Source: Bacillus_I endophytica_A
GTDB lineage: Bacteria > Bacillota > Bacilli > Bacillales > Bacillaceae_H
Length of the DNA stretch: 40,371 nucleotides
Reading direction: 5' to 3'
Assembly (NCBI RefSeq): GCF_026790145.1
Contig: NZ_JALAMS010000006.1
Location: 1-40,371 of the forward strand
The notes beneath the pieces are model-generated. The model ran no database searches, was not told where the DNA came from, and was given only the letters and a program-made list of their open reading frames with translations. Below are positions 33,341-40,233 of this stretch, piece by piece. How positions within the stretch are numbered: the stretch's first letter is position 1; each line of letters begins with the position of its first letter. The position numbers and the translations under genes are program-made.

Positions 33341-33632
33341 TGTTTCATTGAATGATTGTTTTTTTACTTTAACATTTTAGTACATATAAATAAAAACGAC
33401 ATTTACCTATATCTAATTACAGATTAGTTTAAAACAAAGTTAATTAATTAAAAATTTATATATCAGTAGTAGAACCAAACATGTCTACAAGATATACTAG
33501 ACATATCAGTAAGATATATAAGGTGTAACTGATATGTCTGATATATTATTAAAAGTCGAAGATGTCTCCCAAGTTGTAGGTATTGCTGCATCTACAATTC
33601 ATAAATACAGCATCTTAATTGAAAAACAAGGG
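33341..33632 (+). repeat. Direct repeat, copy 1 (promoter region plus gene start)
   Basis: About 290 bp alignable by eye with 34116-34404: TTTAA..TTTTAGTA, TTAGTTTAAAAC, TATATCAGTAGTAG, ACAAGATATACTAGACATATCAGTAAGATAT and the first 33 codons of the DUF3967-type gene. Homology ends abruptly after GAAAAACAAGG. Confidence 0.85.
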
Positions 33633-33635
33633 TGA
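33534..33635 (+). pseudogene. Truncated copy of the DUF3967-type gene
   Basis: ATG 33534 reads MSDILLKVEDVSQVVGIAAS and stops after 33 codons, right where homology to the intact copy ends. The ribosome binding site is ATAAGGTG instead of AGGAGGTG. It could yield a short HTH peptide, but is more likely a scar. Confidence 0.85.
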
Positions 33636-33644
33636 ACTTAAGTT

Positions 33645-34096
33645 GGATTTTGGTGACTTAAATGGAGCAGAAATTTATATAGGGTAGTATATTTTTTATT
33701 TAAAAAATTAAATGAAGTAGGATTATCAAAACTATAAATTAACTTATCATTATAAAAAACATTTAATTCATCCTTTGTTCCCTTATTGATCCATGAAGAT
33801 GTAAGACAAAGATATTCAAACCTTTTTCTTAGTTTTTTTTCGCCACCTTGATCAATTTAGAAAGATTTTATATAGTATTTAAGTCCCCGTTTTTCGATAC
33901 TATGTAATGAATTATCAATTTTCCCCCATATTTTTAAAATTCACTAACCATGATAAATTAGGATTAATCCATCCCCCACCTTTAAAATCATATAAATCCT
34001 GATTTGGAACTGATAACGAGTATTTACTATCCATTTGATTAATTTCATTATCATTTATATTTAATTTTAAAATTCGCCCAATTCTTTCCCCCATTT
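33645..34096 (-). pseudogene. Broken gene between the two repeat copies
   Basis: From ATG 34096 the minus strand reads MGERIGRILKLNINDNEINQ and on to GGGWINPNLSW, then hits a stop after a GGGGG run. A +1 shift continues KIDNSLHSIEKRGLKYYIKS, then after one nonsense codon DQGGEKKLRKRFEYLCLTSS and SWINKGTKDELNVFYNDKLI, ending near 33645. That is roughly 150 codons with one frameshift and one stop. No family recognised. Confidence 0.65.
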
Positions 34097-34115
34097 GTTT
34101 TAGTCCCCTTCCTTG

Positions 34116-34404
34116 ATTTAATTGAATAATTGTTATTTTCTCACTTTAACGTTTTAGTATGTAGGAATTAAAGCAACATTTAACCTTATCTAATTATATG
34201 TTAGTTTAAAACGAAACTTATTAGAGATTTATATATCAGTAGTAGCAACAAATATAGCTACAAGATATACTAGACATATCAGTAAGATATAGGAGGTGTA
34301 ACTGATATGTCTGATATATTATTAAAGGTCGAAGATGTTTCCCAAGCTGTAGGTGTTGCTGCATCTACAATTCGTAAATACAGTTTTTTAATTGAAAAAC
34401 AAGG
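34116..34404 (+). repeat. Direct repeat, copy 2 (functional)
   Basis: Partner of 33341-33632; includes the promoter region, the inverted repeat at 34272-34312 and the start of the intact DUF3967-type gene. Confidence 0.85.
34272..34312 (+). promoter_or_regulatory. Inverted repeat flanking the ribosome binding site
   Basis: AGACATATCAGT (34272-34283) and ACTGATATGTCT (34301-34312) are perfect complements. The 17-nt loop between them holds AGGAGG and the right arm contains the ATG. In RNA this hairpin would mask the start codon; in DNA it is a good operator. The same arrangement is in copy 1 (33499-33539), and GATATGTCT recurs inside the gene at 34589 and 34616. Confidence 0.75.
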
Positions 34405-34885
34405 TTATACATTTTCAAGAAGTAACCAAGGAGCTTTAATGTATGATAAAGAGGAAGTATCTATATTTAAAGAGATAATCCAAATTAAAAAACAAAAGAA
34501 TATGACTCTAGAAAAAGCTGTACAACGAGCTCTTTCTAACATGTCAGATATGGTAGATATCGCAGATATATCTAGAGGATCATACGGTGATATGTCTGTT
34601 ATGTCTGATGTGGAAGATATGTCTGAAGCTATAGCTGCTATGCAAGCTCAGATGAAAGCTGTCTTAGATCAGAATGAAAAAGTTCTTCTGCAAAATCAAG
34701 AACTCATAAGAAAGGTTGAGCATTTAGAAGATACCAGTTTGTTAGAAAAAGAGAAAATTGAAAACAGAGATAAGCTACTCCTTGATGCAATGAAAGAAAT
34801 AAAAGAAACTAAAAAGGTAATTGCTACATCTTTAGAGGAGAATAGGAAGGCACTTCAAAAGAAGTGGTGGGAATTTTGGAGATAA
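34307..34885 (+). CDS. MerR-like HTH / DUF3967-type plasmid protein
   Basis: 192 aa: an N-terminal MerR-type HTH (VEDVSQAVGVAASTIRKYSF, wing SRSNQGALMYDKEEVSIFKE), a linker rich in Met-Ser-Asp (MSDMVDIADISRGSYGDMSV), a coiled coil (about 110-180) and the basic tail KKWWEFWR typical of DUF3967 proteins on B. cereus group plasmids. AGGAGG lies 10 bases before ATG 34307. The Met-Ser-Asp repeats come from GATATGTCT-like DNA words identical to the upstream operator boxes. Located upstream of the parM-type operon, so a role in partition or its regulation is possible. Probably autoregulated through the inverted repeat. Confidence 0.8.
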   Translation: MSDILLKVEDVSQAVGVAASTIRKYSFLIEKQGYTFSRSNQGALMYDKEEVSIFKEIIQIKKQKNMTLEKAVQRALSNMSDMVDIADISRGSYGDMSVMSDVEDMSEAIAAMQAQMKAVLDQNEKVLLQNQELIRKVEHLEDTSLLEKEKIENRDKLLLDAMKEIKETKKVIATSLEENRKALQKKWWEFWR

Positions 34886-34972
34886 TAAATATAAAAATTA
34901 TATAAAGTATATAAAAAAATCAAATTTAACAATAATAATTATGCTTATTTTATATATATATTATAACAATAT

Positions 34973-35015
34973 AGATGTATTAATTGTATAAATTACAGTT
35001 AATACATCTTTTTTA
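34973..35015 (+). terminator. Terminator after the DUF3967-type gene
   Basis: AGATGTATTAA (34973-34983) and TTAATACATCT (34999-35009) followed by TTTTTTATTT. Confidence 0.8.
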
Positions 35016-35048
35016 TTTATTATTTATATAATAAATGTTATAAAAATA

Positions 35049-35080
35049 TATAATATATGCTATAATATACATATATTATA
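35049..35080 (+). promoter_or_regulatory. parM promoter with overlapping inverted repeat
   Basis: TATAATATATG (35049-35059) and CATATATTATA (35070-35080) are perfect inverted repeats around a central CTATAATATA that offers a -10 hexamer TATAAT (35061-35066). A DNA-binding adaptor bound here would block transcription, and the extremely AT-rich 34890-35090 region could serve as the partition site. Confidence 0.55.
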
Positions 35081-35095
35081 TATAAGGAGTGGGAT

Positions 35096-36286
35096 TTGTT
35101 AATGAAATTAATCCTTGCTAATGATATTGGAAATGACAAAATGAAGATTCTTGAACCAGGCATGAAAAATGTCGTGAAAGTTCCAAGTGCGTATAAACGA
35201 ATTAACCGAAAACCTTCCGTTCACGAAAATGATGTGAAAAAGAATGTAACGAACCTTATTGACCAATTACTTGTTCATATTTCAAGCTCATCCATTCGTC
35301 GTGATGGGTTATATATGATTGGAGAACGAGCAATTCAAACCACAGAAGGCGTAAGCAATATGGATATTGCGGTTCATGAGAAACATAGCAGTGATTTACC
35401 TTTAATTAATACGTTAGGTTATGCTGCGGCAAGAGTGGTACAAAAACACTTTGAAGAAAAAGGGGAACTTCCTCAATCTTTAAAAGCAGAAGTTGGTATG
35501 AGTAGTGCCATTCCGGCAAGTCAACATAATGTGGAGACAGCAAAACAGTTAGAGGAACGTTTCATGGAGACTTCTCATGTGGTGATTGTGTATGTTGGCC
35601 AAGAGCAAGTAACCGTAGAATTAAACTTCTCACAAGTAAAAGTCACAAAAGAAGGTATTCCTGCATTATATGCCATTTTTGAAGCACCAAATGATATGTT
35701 TAAAGAGTTTTCTAAAGAATATGGATTGAAAAAGGTAGATGGTTCATATTTTATGAATTCGAAGATTATGCATATTGATATTGGAAGTGGAACAACGGAG
35801 TACATTTATTCAGTAGGAGTAAATCCACAACCTGAGCAGTGTACAGGAGAAAGACGCGGAGTGGGCCATGCTGTTGAAGAAGCGATTCAACTCATGAAAG
35901 AAGATCGAAAAGGGTTAAATATTAACCGACAACAGTTTGCGAAATACATCGAGCGACCAGATGAGTATCCAAAAGATCATGATTTAGCTGTTCATTATTT
36001 ACGTGAGGCCCGTATCAATCAAGTTGATTTCATTTTAGATGATGTAGAACGTAAATATACAACGACATTATCAAGTGAACCGGAATATCTAGCTTGTTAT
36101 GGTGGAGGATCCATTGAATTTAAAGAGGATATGTATAAATTCTTGAAAGAATTTGCGGATTCTGTGGATGCGAAAGTTCTTTGGATCCCTGAACAATACG
36201 CAGTTGATATGAACGTGAAAGGATTAGATATCTTAAATCGCAACATGCTATTTACGGAAGAATACAAAGAAACTGTGGTGATGTAA
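35096..36286 (+). CDS. parM: ParM/StbA-type actin-like plasmid segregation ATPase
   Basis: 396 aa. Actin-fold motifs are present: phosphate-1 LANDIGNDKMKI at the N-terminus, phosphate-2 IMHIDIGSGTTEYIY near residue 225, and adenosine motif LACYGGGSIEFKED near 340. Such proteins form filaments that push plasmid copies apart. The start may be TTG 35096 (6 bases after GGAG) or ATG 35102 (12 bases); I keep the longer form. The next gene starts 4 bp after its stop and would be the DNA-binding adaptor. The subgroup (ParM, AlfA, Alp7A, other) cannot be decided by eye. The gene symbol names the family. Confidence 0.88.
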   Translation: MLMKLILANDIGNDKMKILEPGMKNVVKVPSAYKRINRKPSVHENDVKKNVTNLIDQLLVHISSSSIRRDGLYMIGERAIQTTEGVSNMDIAVHEKHSSDLPLINTLGYAAARVVQKHFEEKGELPQSLKAEVGMSSAIPASQHNVETAKQLEERFMETSHVVIVYVGQEQVTVELNFSQVKVTKEGIPALYAIFEAPNDMFKEFSKEYGLKKVDGSYFMNSKIMHIDIGSGTTEYIYSVGVNPQPEQCTGERRGVGHAVEEAIQLMKEDRKGLNINRQQFAKYIERPDEYPKDHDLAVHYLREARINQVDFILDDVERKYTTTLSSEPEYLACYGGGSIEFKEDMYKFLKEFADSVDAKVLWIPEQYAVDMNVKGLDILNRNMLFTEEYKETVVM

Positions 36287-36290
36287 GGAT

Positions 36291-36695
36291 ATGATGACTG
36301 AAAAAAAGAGAAAAACACAGTACAACTGGAAGTTCAAAAGCAATGAAACCGATGAGTTTTACGAGTGGTTTGAGAATCAAGATAATATTGCGCTCTCTTT
36401 ACGAAAAATGGTGTACCATATCATTGAATTGCATGGGACGGATAGTGTTTTGGATCATCATGTCGATAAAGAAATGAGTCGAGATATGTTCATTTTAGAG
36501 GCCCTTAGAGGAAAAGACGCTTTAACGGTAAAAGAGGGTGTCCTTTCAGGAGGATCTCCAAGAAAAGATTCGTCCATCCCGGAGAAACCGTCTTCTTTTG
36601 TACAAGAAGAACGTCCAGTAAGTGAAGAATCAAATAAATTAGAAGCCAAAAGTAAAGTCAATTATCAAGAGGTTAACCCGAAATCGATTTTTTGA
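36291..36695 (+). CDS. Probable ParR-like adaptor of the actin-type partition system
   Basis: 134 aa. The N-terminal half (KTQYNWKFKSNETDEFYEWF and IALSLRKMVYHIIELHG) fits a small ribbon-helix-helix-like fold. The rest is a disordered, acidic Pro/Ser-rich tail ending VNPKSIF, which could contact the filament as ParR tails do. Immediately downstream of the actin gene, with ATG at 36291 or 36294 after AAGGA. Position, size and architecture suggest an adaptor; I see no decisive motif. Confidence 0.6.
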   Translation: MMTEKKRKTQYNWKFKSNETDEFYEWFENQDNIALSLRKMVYHIIELHGTDSVLDHHVDKEMSRDMFILEALRGKDALTVKEGVLSGGSPRKDSSIPEKPSSFVQEERPVSEESNKLEAKSKVNYQEVNPKSIF

Positions 36696-36715
36696 TAACT
36701 TTTAGGGAATAGAGT

Positions 36716-36748
36716 ATAGCCCTCACATCATGTGAGGGCTATTTTTTA
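36716..36748 (+). terminator. Terminator of the parM operon
   Basis: ATAGCCCTCACA, loop TCA, TGTGAGGGCTAT, then TTTTTTAT: a perfect 12-bp GC-containing stem right after the adaptor gene. Confidence 0.92.
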
Positions 36749-36861
36749 TAGAGAGATAAGATAAAAAGTTGAGCAATTAAAATGGAGAGATGTTTCCTTT
36801 TAAGGACTGAAAAAAGTTCATTCAAGGATAAACTGCCGGATTAAAGTTTTATATCAGGGAC

Positions 36862-37371
36862 GTGGGGTGGTTAAAACAATTATCTTTATATGGGGAAGTT
36901 TTTGCGCTTGATCTGTATCGAAAGTTGATGGCAGCAGAAGGTGTAGATGGCGAGAGAAGTAAAGCAAAAACAGAGGAGAAAGAACCAGAAGATGAACTTG
37001 TTCAGACCATCTCTTCCGATCAAACGAAAACACCTACGAGTCCCGAAAAGTCATCTAAGAATATGCAAGCTTACGGGTTATTAGTGGTCAAGATTCAGCA
37101 AAAAGAAGTGAAAAAGAAAATGAAATCCTATGAAAAAGCGATTGGAGTGGAGGTGAAAAATCAGAGAGCTTTACGAAAAGAGATTGGCGAATTAAAAGCC
37201 GATATGGAGTATCAAATTGAGACGGAAAAAGCTGAAACGGAAGCTCACATTTCACTCAAAGAAGATGAGGGTCGGATGAAAAAAGAAAGCATTAGTCTCT
37301 ATAAAAATGAGAAGAAAATGTTAAAGGAAAAGCTCAAAAAGTTAAATGAAAAAGAGCAATATTTAGCTTGA
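36862..37371 (+). CDS. Hypothetical coiled-coil protein
   Basis: 169 aa from a GTG start at 36862 with only a modest upstream AGGGA. A short N-terminal segment (GWLKQLSLYGEVFALDLYRK), a charged Ser/Pro-rich linker, then a long lysine/glutamate-rich coiled coil (about residues 75-165, QQKEVKKKMKSYEKAIGVEV onward). No family recognised. It precedes the iteron/hairpin region and could be a DNA-processing accessory protein or the remaining C-terminal end of a larger gene. Confidence 0.5.
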   Translation: MGWLKQLSLYGEVFALDLYRKLMAAEGVDGERSKAKTEEKEPEDELVQTISSDQTKTPTSPEKSSKNMQAYGLLVVKIQQKEVKKKMKSYEKAIGVEVKNQRALRKEIGELKADMEYQIETEKAETEAHISLKEDEGRMKKESISLYKNEKKMLKEKLKKLNEKEQYLA

Positions 37372-37384
37372 ACTTGTGAAAACC

Positions 37385-37457
37385 TGGGGGGACGTTGAGG
37401 GGACTTCACGAAAAAATGAGGGGACGCTGAGGGGACCCCACCCTAATTTGAGGGGAC
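37385..37457 (+). repeat. Five helically phased 9-bp iterons
   Basis: TGGGGGGAC at 37385 and TGAGGGGAC at 37396, 37417, 37428 and 37449. Start-to-start steps are 11, 21, 11 and 21 bp, so all five lie on the same face of the helix. The block is far more G-rich than its surroundings. It has the form of an iteron cluster for a replication, partition or transfer protein. Confidence 0.8.
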
Positions 37458-37488
37458 GTTTGGCGCTTTTCTTTGTACCCACTGTTTT

Positions 37489-37532
37489 GTTAGGCTCTGC
37501 CTAACCTCACACCTCGGTGGGGGCAAAAACCC
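37489..37532. other. Stacked small hairpins, possible nic/origin region
   Basis: GTTAGGC-TCT-GCCTAAC (37489-37505), CACC-TC-GGTG (about 37511-37519) and GGGG-CAAAAA-CCCC (about 37520-37533) follow one another within 45 bp, just after the iterons and before a ribbon-helix-helix gene. Iterons, hairpins and such a gene are typical neighbours of an origin of transfer or replication (inference). Confidence 0.5.
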
Positions 37533-37591
37533 CTTATGCTCTTCTCTCTTTTTGGGTGTAGAGCACTGAATTTTGAGAGAGGATGAATGAA

Positions 37592-37873
37592 ATGGAGATT
37601 AAAGTGAGAAATGTAGATCTAGTTTCAGTGAAAAAGATTGATGAAATGGCAAAAGTAAAAGGAATTTCACGACAAGAATTTTTGAAAGGTCAGCTTGAAA
37701 TGCTGGTCTTTTTTTGAGAACAAACGAGGCGAGAACGGCATCTAGAAAATCTTATTGATAAGAACATTAAAATGATTTGAAAGTGTTCTCAATTTATGGA
37801 ACTGAATGCGGAGTCTTTAGAAAAATCACATGGCAGCATCGAGAATATGGTAGGAGAAATCGAAGAGTTGTAA
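37592..37873 (+). pseudogene. Ribbon-helix-helix protein gene interrupted by two in-frame TGA codons
   Basis: ATG 37592 (GAGAGG 9 bases upstream) reads MEIKVRNVDLVSVKKIDEMA, a CopG/Arc-type fold, and continues to LKGQLEMLVFF, then TGA at 37715. The same frame continues EQTRRERHLENLIDKNIKMI, TGA at 37778, then KCSQFMELNAESLEKSHGSI and so on to TAA at 37871. The full 93-codon frame has the length and C-terminal pattern I know from related Bacillus plasmid proteins. No frameshift is needed. The first 41 codons alone already encode the DNA-binding fold and may remain functional. Confidence 0.75.
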
Positions 37874-37896
37874 AGGAAAGATGGGAAGGAAGAAGA

Positions 37897-38238
37897 GTGT
37901 ATCCAAATTGTCACATTTCAACCCAAGAGTATAAAAAGGATTGGTGTGTGGTGAAAGTTTACCAATCGTTTTCGATCAAGGACAAATTAAAGAATCGGGG
38001 TTACAAATACAACTCCTTAGAGCAGGCCAATACAATGAAAATCGAGTCGTATTATTATCTATGTGTTTCTAATTGTTACGATCACCGAGATTACTTGAAG
38101 GAAAATGGTTTTAGATGGAATGGTTACGGGGTGAAAAAAGCCTGGGTGAAGAAGATCCCTACGCAATCTTTACAAAAAGAAGAAGCCAAGCTTTTACATT
38201 TGGCCAATATTAAGGTGAAAGTGGCAACTAAAAAATAA
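37897..38238 (+). CDS. Hypothetical plasmid protein
   Basis: About 113 aa if started at GTG 37897 (AAGGAAG just upstream). An open frame extends back to 37777, but that part overlaps the ribbon-helix-helix frame and is probably a shadow. Aromatic- and lysine-rich: VVKVYQSFSIKDKLKNRGYK and CYDHRDYLKENGFRWNGYGV. The spacing of two similar L-K-x-x-G-[FY] units suggests an internal duplication, each unit being a small helix plus strand. Function unknown. Confidence 0.55.
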   Translation: MYPNCHISTQEYKKDWCVVKVYQSFSIKDKLKNRGYKYNSLEQANTMKIESYYYLCVSNCYDHRDYLKENGFRWNGYGVKKAWVKKIPTQSLQKEEAKLLHLANIKVKVATKK

Positions 38239-38347
38239 AGATTTCTTTACAGCTGCTCTTTGCAACCGTTTTACCCATTTTTTTCGGTTTTTGGCAACTA
38301 AAGATCACTCTTTTTATCAAAATTTCAATTTAACGTGTTTTAATGAG

Positions 38348-38384
38348 CAAGCATCTTTCTAAAGGAGAGGTGCTTGTTTGTTTT
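38348..38384 (+). terminator. Hairpin between the hypothetical gene and the L,D-transpeptidase gene
   Basis: CAAGCA...TGCTTG with partial inner pairing, followed by TTTGTTTT. A likely terminator of the upstream gene. Confidence 0.6.
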
Positions 38385-38419
38385 ATATAAAAAATAAGCA
38401 ATAGAGGAGAATGAATTCT

Positions 38420-38974
38420 ATGAAGAAATTATTTAAAACGATGACTGTTTTGGCTTTGTTTATGGTCCTGCTAAGTGGAATGACAGCAGATAAAACGGAG
38501 GCAGCGAGTAACACAGCAAATCAGGATCTCATCATTATCAACAAGTATTTTATTAAACTAGCGTATTATCATAATAGATACCTTGAAATGGTGGTGCCTG
38601 TTGCAACAGGGAAGACGTGGGATAAAACACCGGTTGGATTTTATAAAGTCGTTAATAAGATTAAAAATCGACCATACTATACTGGGAAGATTCCAGGAGG
38701 AGATCCTCGCAATCCATTAGGAAAACGTTGGTTAGGTTTAAACGTCAATGGAACTTATGGTGATACGTATGGCATTCATGGAAATAACAATGAAAGCAGT
38801 ATTGGAAAATATGTCAGCTTAGGTTGCGTTCGAATGCATAATGCAGATGTTGAAAAGCTTTATGATAAAGTACAAGTGGGAACGCCCGTTAATATCACAT
38901 ACTCTTATAGAAGTTTTGAGGAGTTAACAACAGTTTATGGGTACGATTTTAAAGGATATAATACGAAGAACTAA
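38420..38974 (+). CDS. Secreted L,D-transpeptidase (YkuD domain)
   Basis: 184 aa. A signal peptide (MKKLFKTMTVLALFMVLLSG, cleavage probably near TEAAS) is followed directly by a YkuD catalytic domain: TPVGFYKVVNKI, DPRNPLGKRWLGLN, and the active site H120 in YGIHGNNN with C136 in SLGCVRMHNADV. Such enzymes cross-link or trim peptidoglycan peptides and resist most beta-lactams. There is no LysM domain. GAGGAGA lies about 9 bases before ATG 38420; the ATG at 38411 is too close. Flanked by terminators, so a single-gene unit. On a plasmid it might assist DNA passage through the wall or surface properties, but nothing here proves it. Confidence 0.92.
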   Translation: MKKLFKTMTVLALFMVLLSGMTADKTEAASNTANQDLIIINKYFIKLAYYHNRYLEMVVPVATGKTWDKTPVGFYKVVNKIKNRPYYTGKIPGGDPRNPLGKRWLGLNVNGTYGDTYGIHGNNNESSIGKYVSLGCVRMHNADVEKLYDKVQVGTPVNITYSYRSFEELTTVYGYDFKGYNTKN

Positions 38975-38979
38975 TGCAA

Positions 38980-39012
38980 AAGGGATCCACTTCGAGAGTG
39001 GATCCTTTTTTG
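38980..39012 (+). terminator. Terminator of the L,D-transpeptidase gene
   Basis: GGATCCACT (38983-38991) and AGTGGATCC (38997-39005) followed by TTTTTT. Confidence 0.92.
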
Positions 39013-39059
39013 GGTTTATGAACGGGATATAAGTAATGAAAATCACGTATTAAAAAGCT

Positions 39060-39112
39060 CGAATCTTTCATTTAGTGATTACCCACAAAACAAAATATAC
39101 ATGCATAATTCG
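39060..39112. repeat. Palindromic flanking repeat, left copy
   Basis: CGAATCTTTCATTTAGTG ... ACCCACAAAACAAAATATAC ... CATAATTCG. It is a degenerate copy of 40135-40191 in the same orientation, with partly complementary ends. Confidence 0.75.
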
Positions 39113-39218
39113 TTCGCCTATCATATTCAAAAAAGATCGTTATCAAACTGAATTAACAAACAATTCAAGTTGTGTTAATATTCTAACAATAATAAAAATA
39201 TATGGGAGGATGTGGATT

Positions 39219-40118
39219 ATGAAAGATGTACTTTATAAAACATTGTTAGAAAAAGGAGTGCTTGAATCTCATATTTTAGAAATGAAAGAAACCCTTAATA
39301 TAAGCGAGTATCCATATGAATGGTATTATGATGTGATTAAAGAAGAAGAAAAAAATTACGAACATGTTCCTCTTTCTAAAATTAAAAGTTTGGGTTTCAG
39401 AGGGACTGACGGTATATCATGGTTTGACCACGCTTGTTATCATGGAACGGATAATATCGATGTACTTCGTTGCCACAGAGCTTATGAACATTTAGAAAAA
39501 GAATCACTTGAAGAATTCCATCAGTATTATAAACGTTCGCCTGTTAGATTGATACATTTTATAGATGATGATTTTTATGCTGTATATGGAGATGGTACAC
39601 ATCGTACGCTTTGGGCAAAAGTAACAGGATCACCCACTATTTATGCTGTTGTTACGCGTGCCAAAAAAAATCCTGCAATATATAAGGCTTATCAGCAATT
39701 TAAAGCGTTAGAAGCAGAATTTAACTACTATCTAAAATCCAACGACTTAAATTGGGATAGAACTCAGGATTATAGTGGCTATAGTGATTATAGTAGTGAT
39801 ATTACCTACAAAGGCACTTACTTATGGTATTACCCCATCTATCGCCCTGATAAATTTGAATCGCATGGTAATCTTAATTTTGAAATGATAAGGGTTTGGA
39901 AAAAGCAGCAACAATCTTTTAAAGAAGATTATATAAAAGTACTTCAGTATAAAAAACAATTCCATACCCTTATAAGGTTAATTCCTCGAAAATGGGAAAC
40001 TAAACTTATTTCCTTCTTCAAAGAGTGGAGTGAACAATGGAGGTTTTCTGAGGGGAAAGCTCAGTTAAGAAAAGTAGGATTTGATATGTTTTGTATAGAT
40101 AGAAAACCATTTTCATAA
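39219..40118 (+). CDS. ParB/Srx-like domain protein
   Basis: 299 aa from ATG 39219 (GGGAGG 9 bases upstream; the frame is open further but without another ribosome binding site). N-terminal: YKTLLEKGVLESHILEMKET; middle: EHVPLSKIKSLGFRGTDGIS. The core DDFYAVYGDGTHRTLWAKVT is a ParB/sulfiredoxin-type D-G-x-H-R-T motif that in the wider superfamily binds a nucleotide phosphate. The C-terminal half is helical and rich in aromatic and basic residues. It shares the core with the shorter protein at 32012. Bracketed by palindromic direct repeats. Function unknown. Confidence 0.75.
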   Translation: MKDVLYKTLLEKGVLESHILEMKETLNISEYPYEWYYDVIKEEEKNYEHVPLSKIKSLGFRGTDGISWFDHACYHGTDNIDVLRCHRAYEHLEKESLEEFHQYYKRSPVRLIHFIDDDFYAVYGDGTHRTLWAKVTGSPTIYAVVTRAKKNPAIYKAYQQFKALEAEFNYYLKSNDLNWDRTQDYSGYSDYSSDITYKGTYLWYYPIYRPDKFESHGNLNFEMIRVWKKQQQSFKEDYIKVLQYKKQFHTLIRLIPRKWETKLISFFKEWSEQWRFSEGKAQLRKVGFDMFCIDRKPFS

Positions 40119-40134
40119 CATACTAAAAGGTCCA

Positions 40135-40191
40135 CGAATTTTGCATTTAGTGGAGGATTATCCGCAAAACAAAAGATAAATGCAAAATTCG
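40135..40191. repeat. Palindromic flanking repeat, right copy
   Basis: CGAATTTTGCATTTA and TAAATGCAAAATTCG are perfect 15-bp inverted arms around a 27-nt loop. Core words CATTTAGTG, ATTA.CC.CAAAACAAAA and ATTCG are shared with the left copy. Confidence 0.85.
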
Positions 40192-40233
40192 GGCCTGTAA
40201 TTCTTGATATACGTTCTTATTTCTCTTTGTTAT

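Noticed and set aside
37777..37896. N-terminal extension of the hypothetical gene at 37897
   Set aside because: It overlaps the ribbon-helix-helix frame, whose sequence is family-like, and the extension is composed of unlikely Arg/Trp-rich residues.
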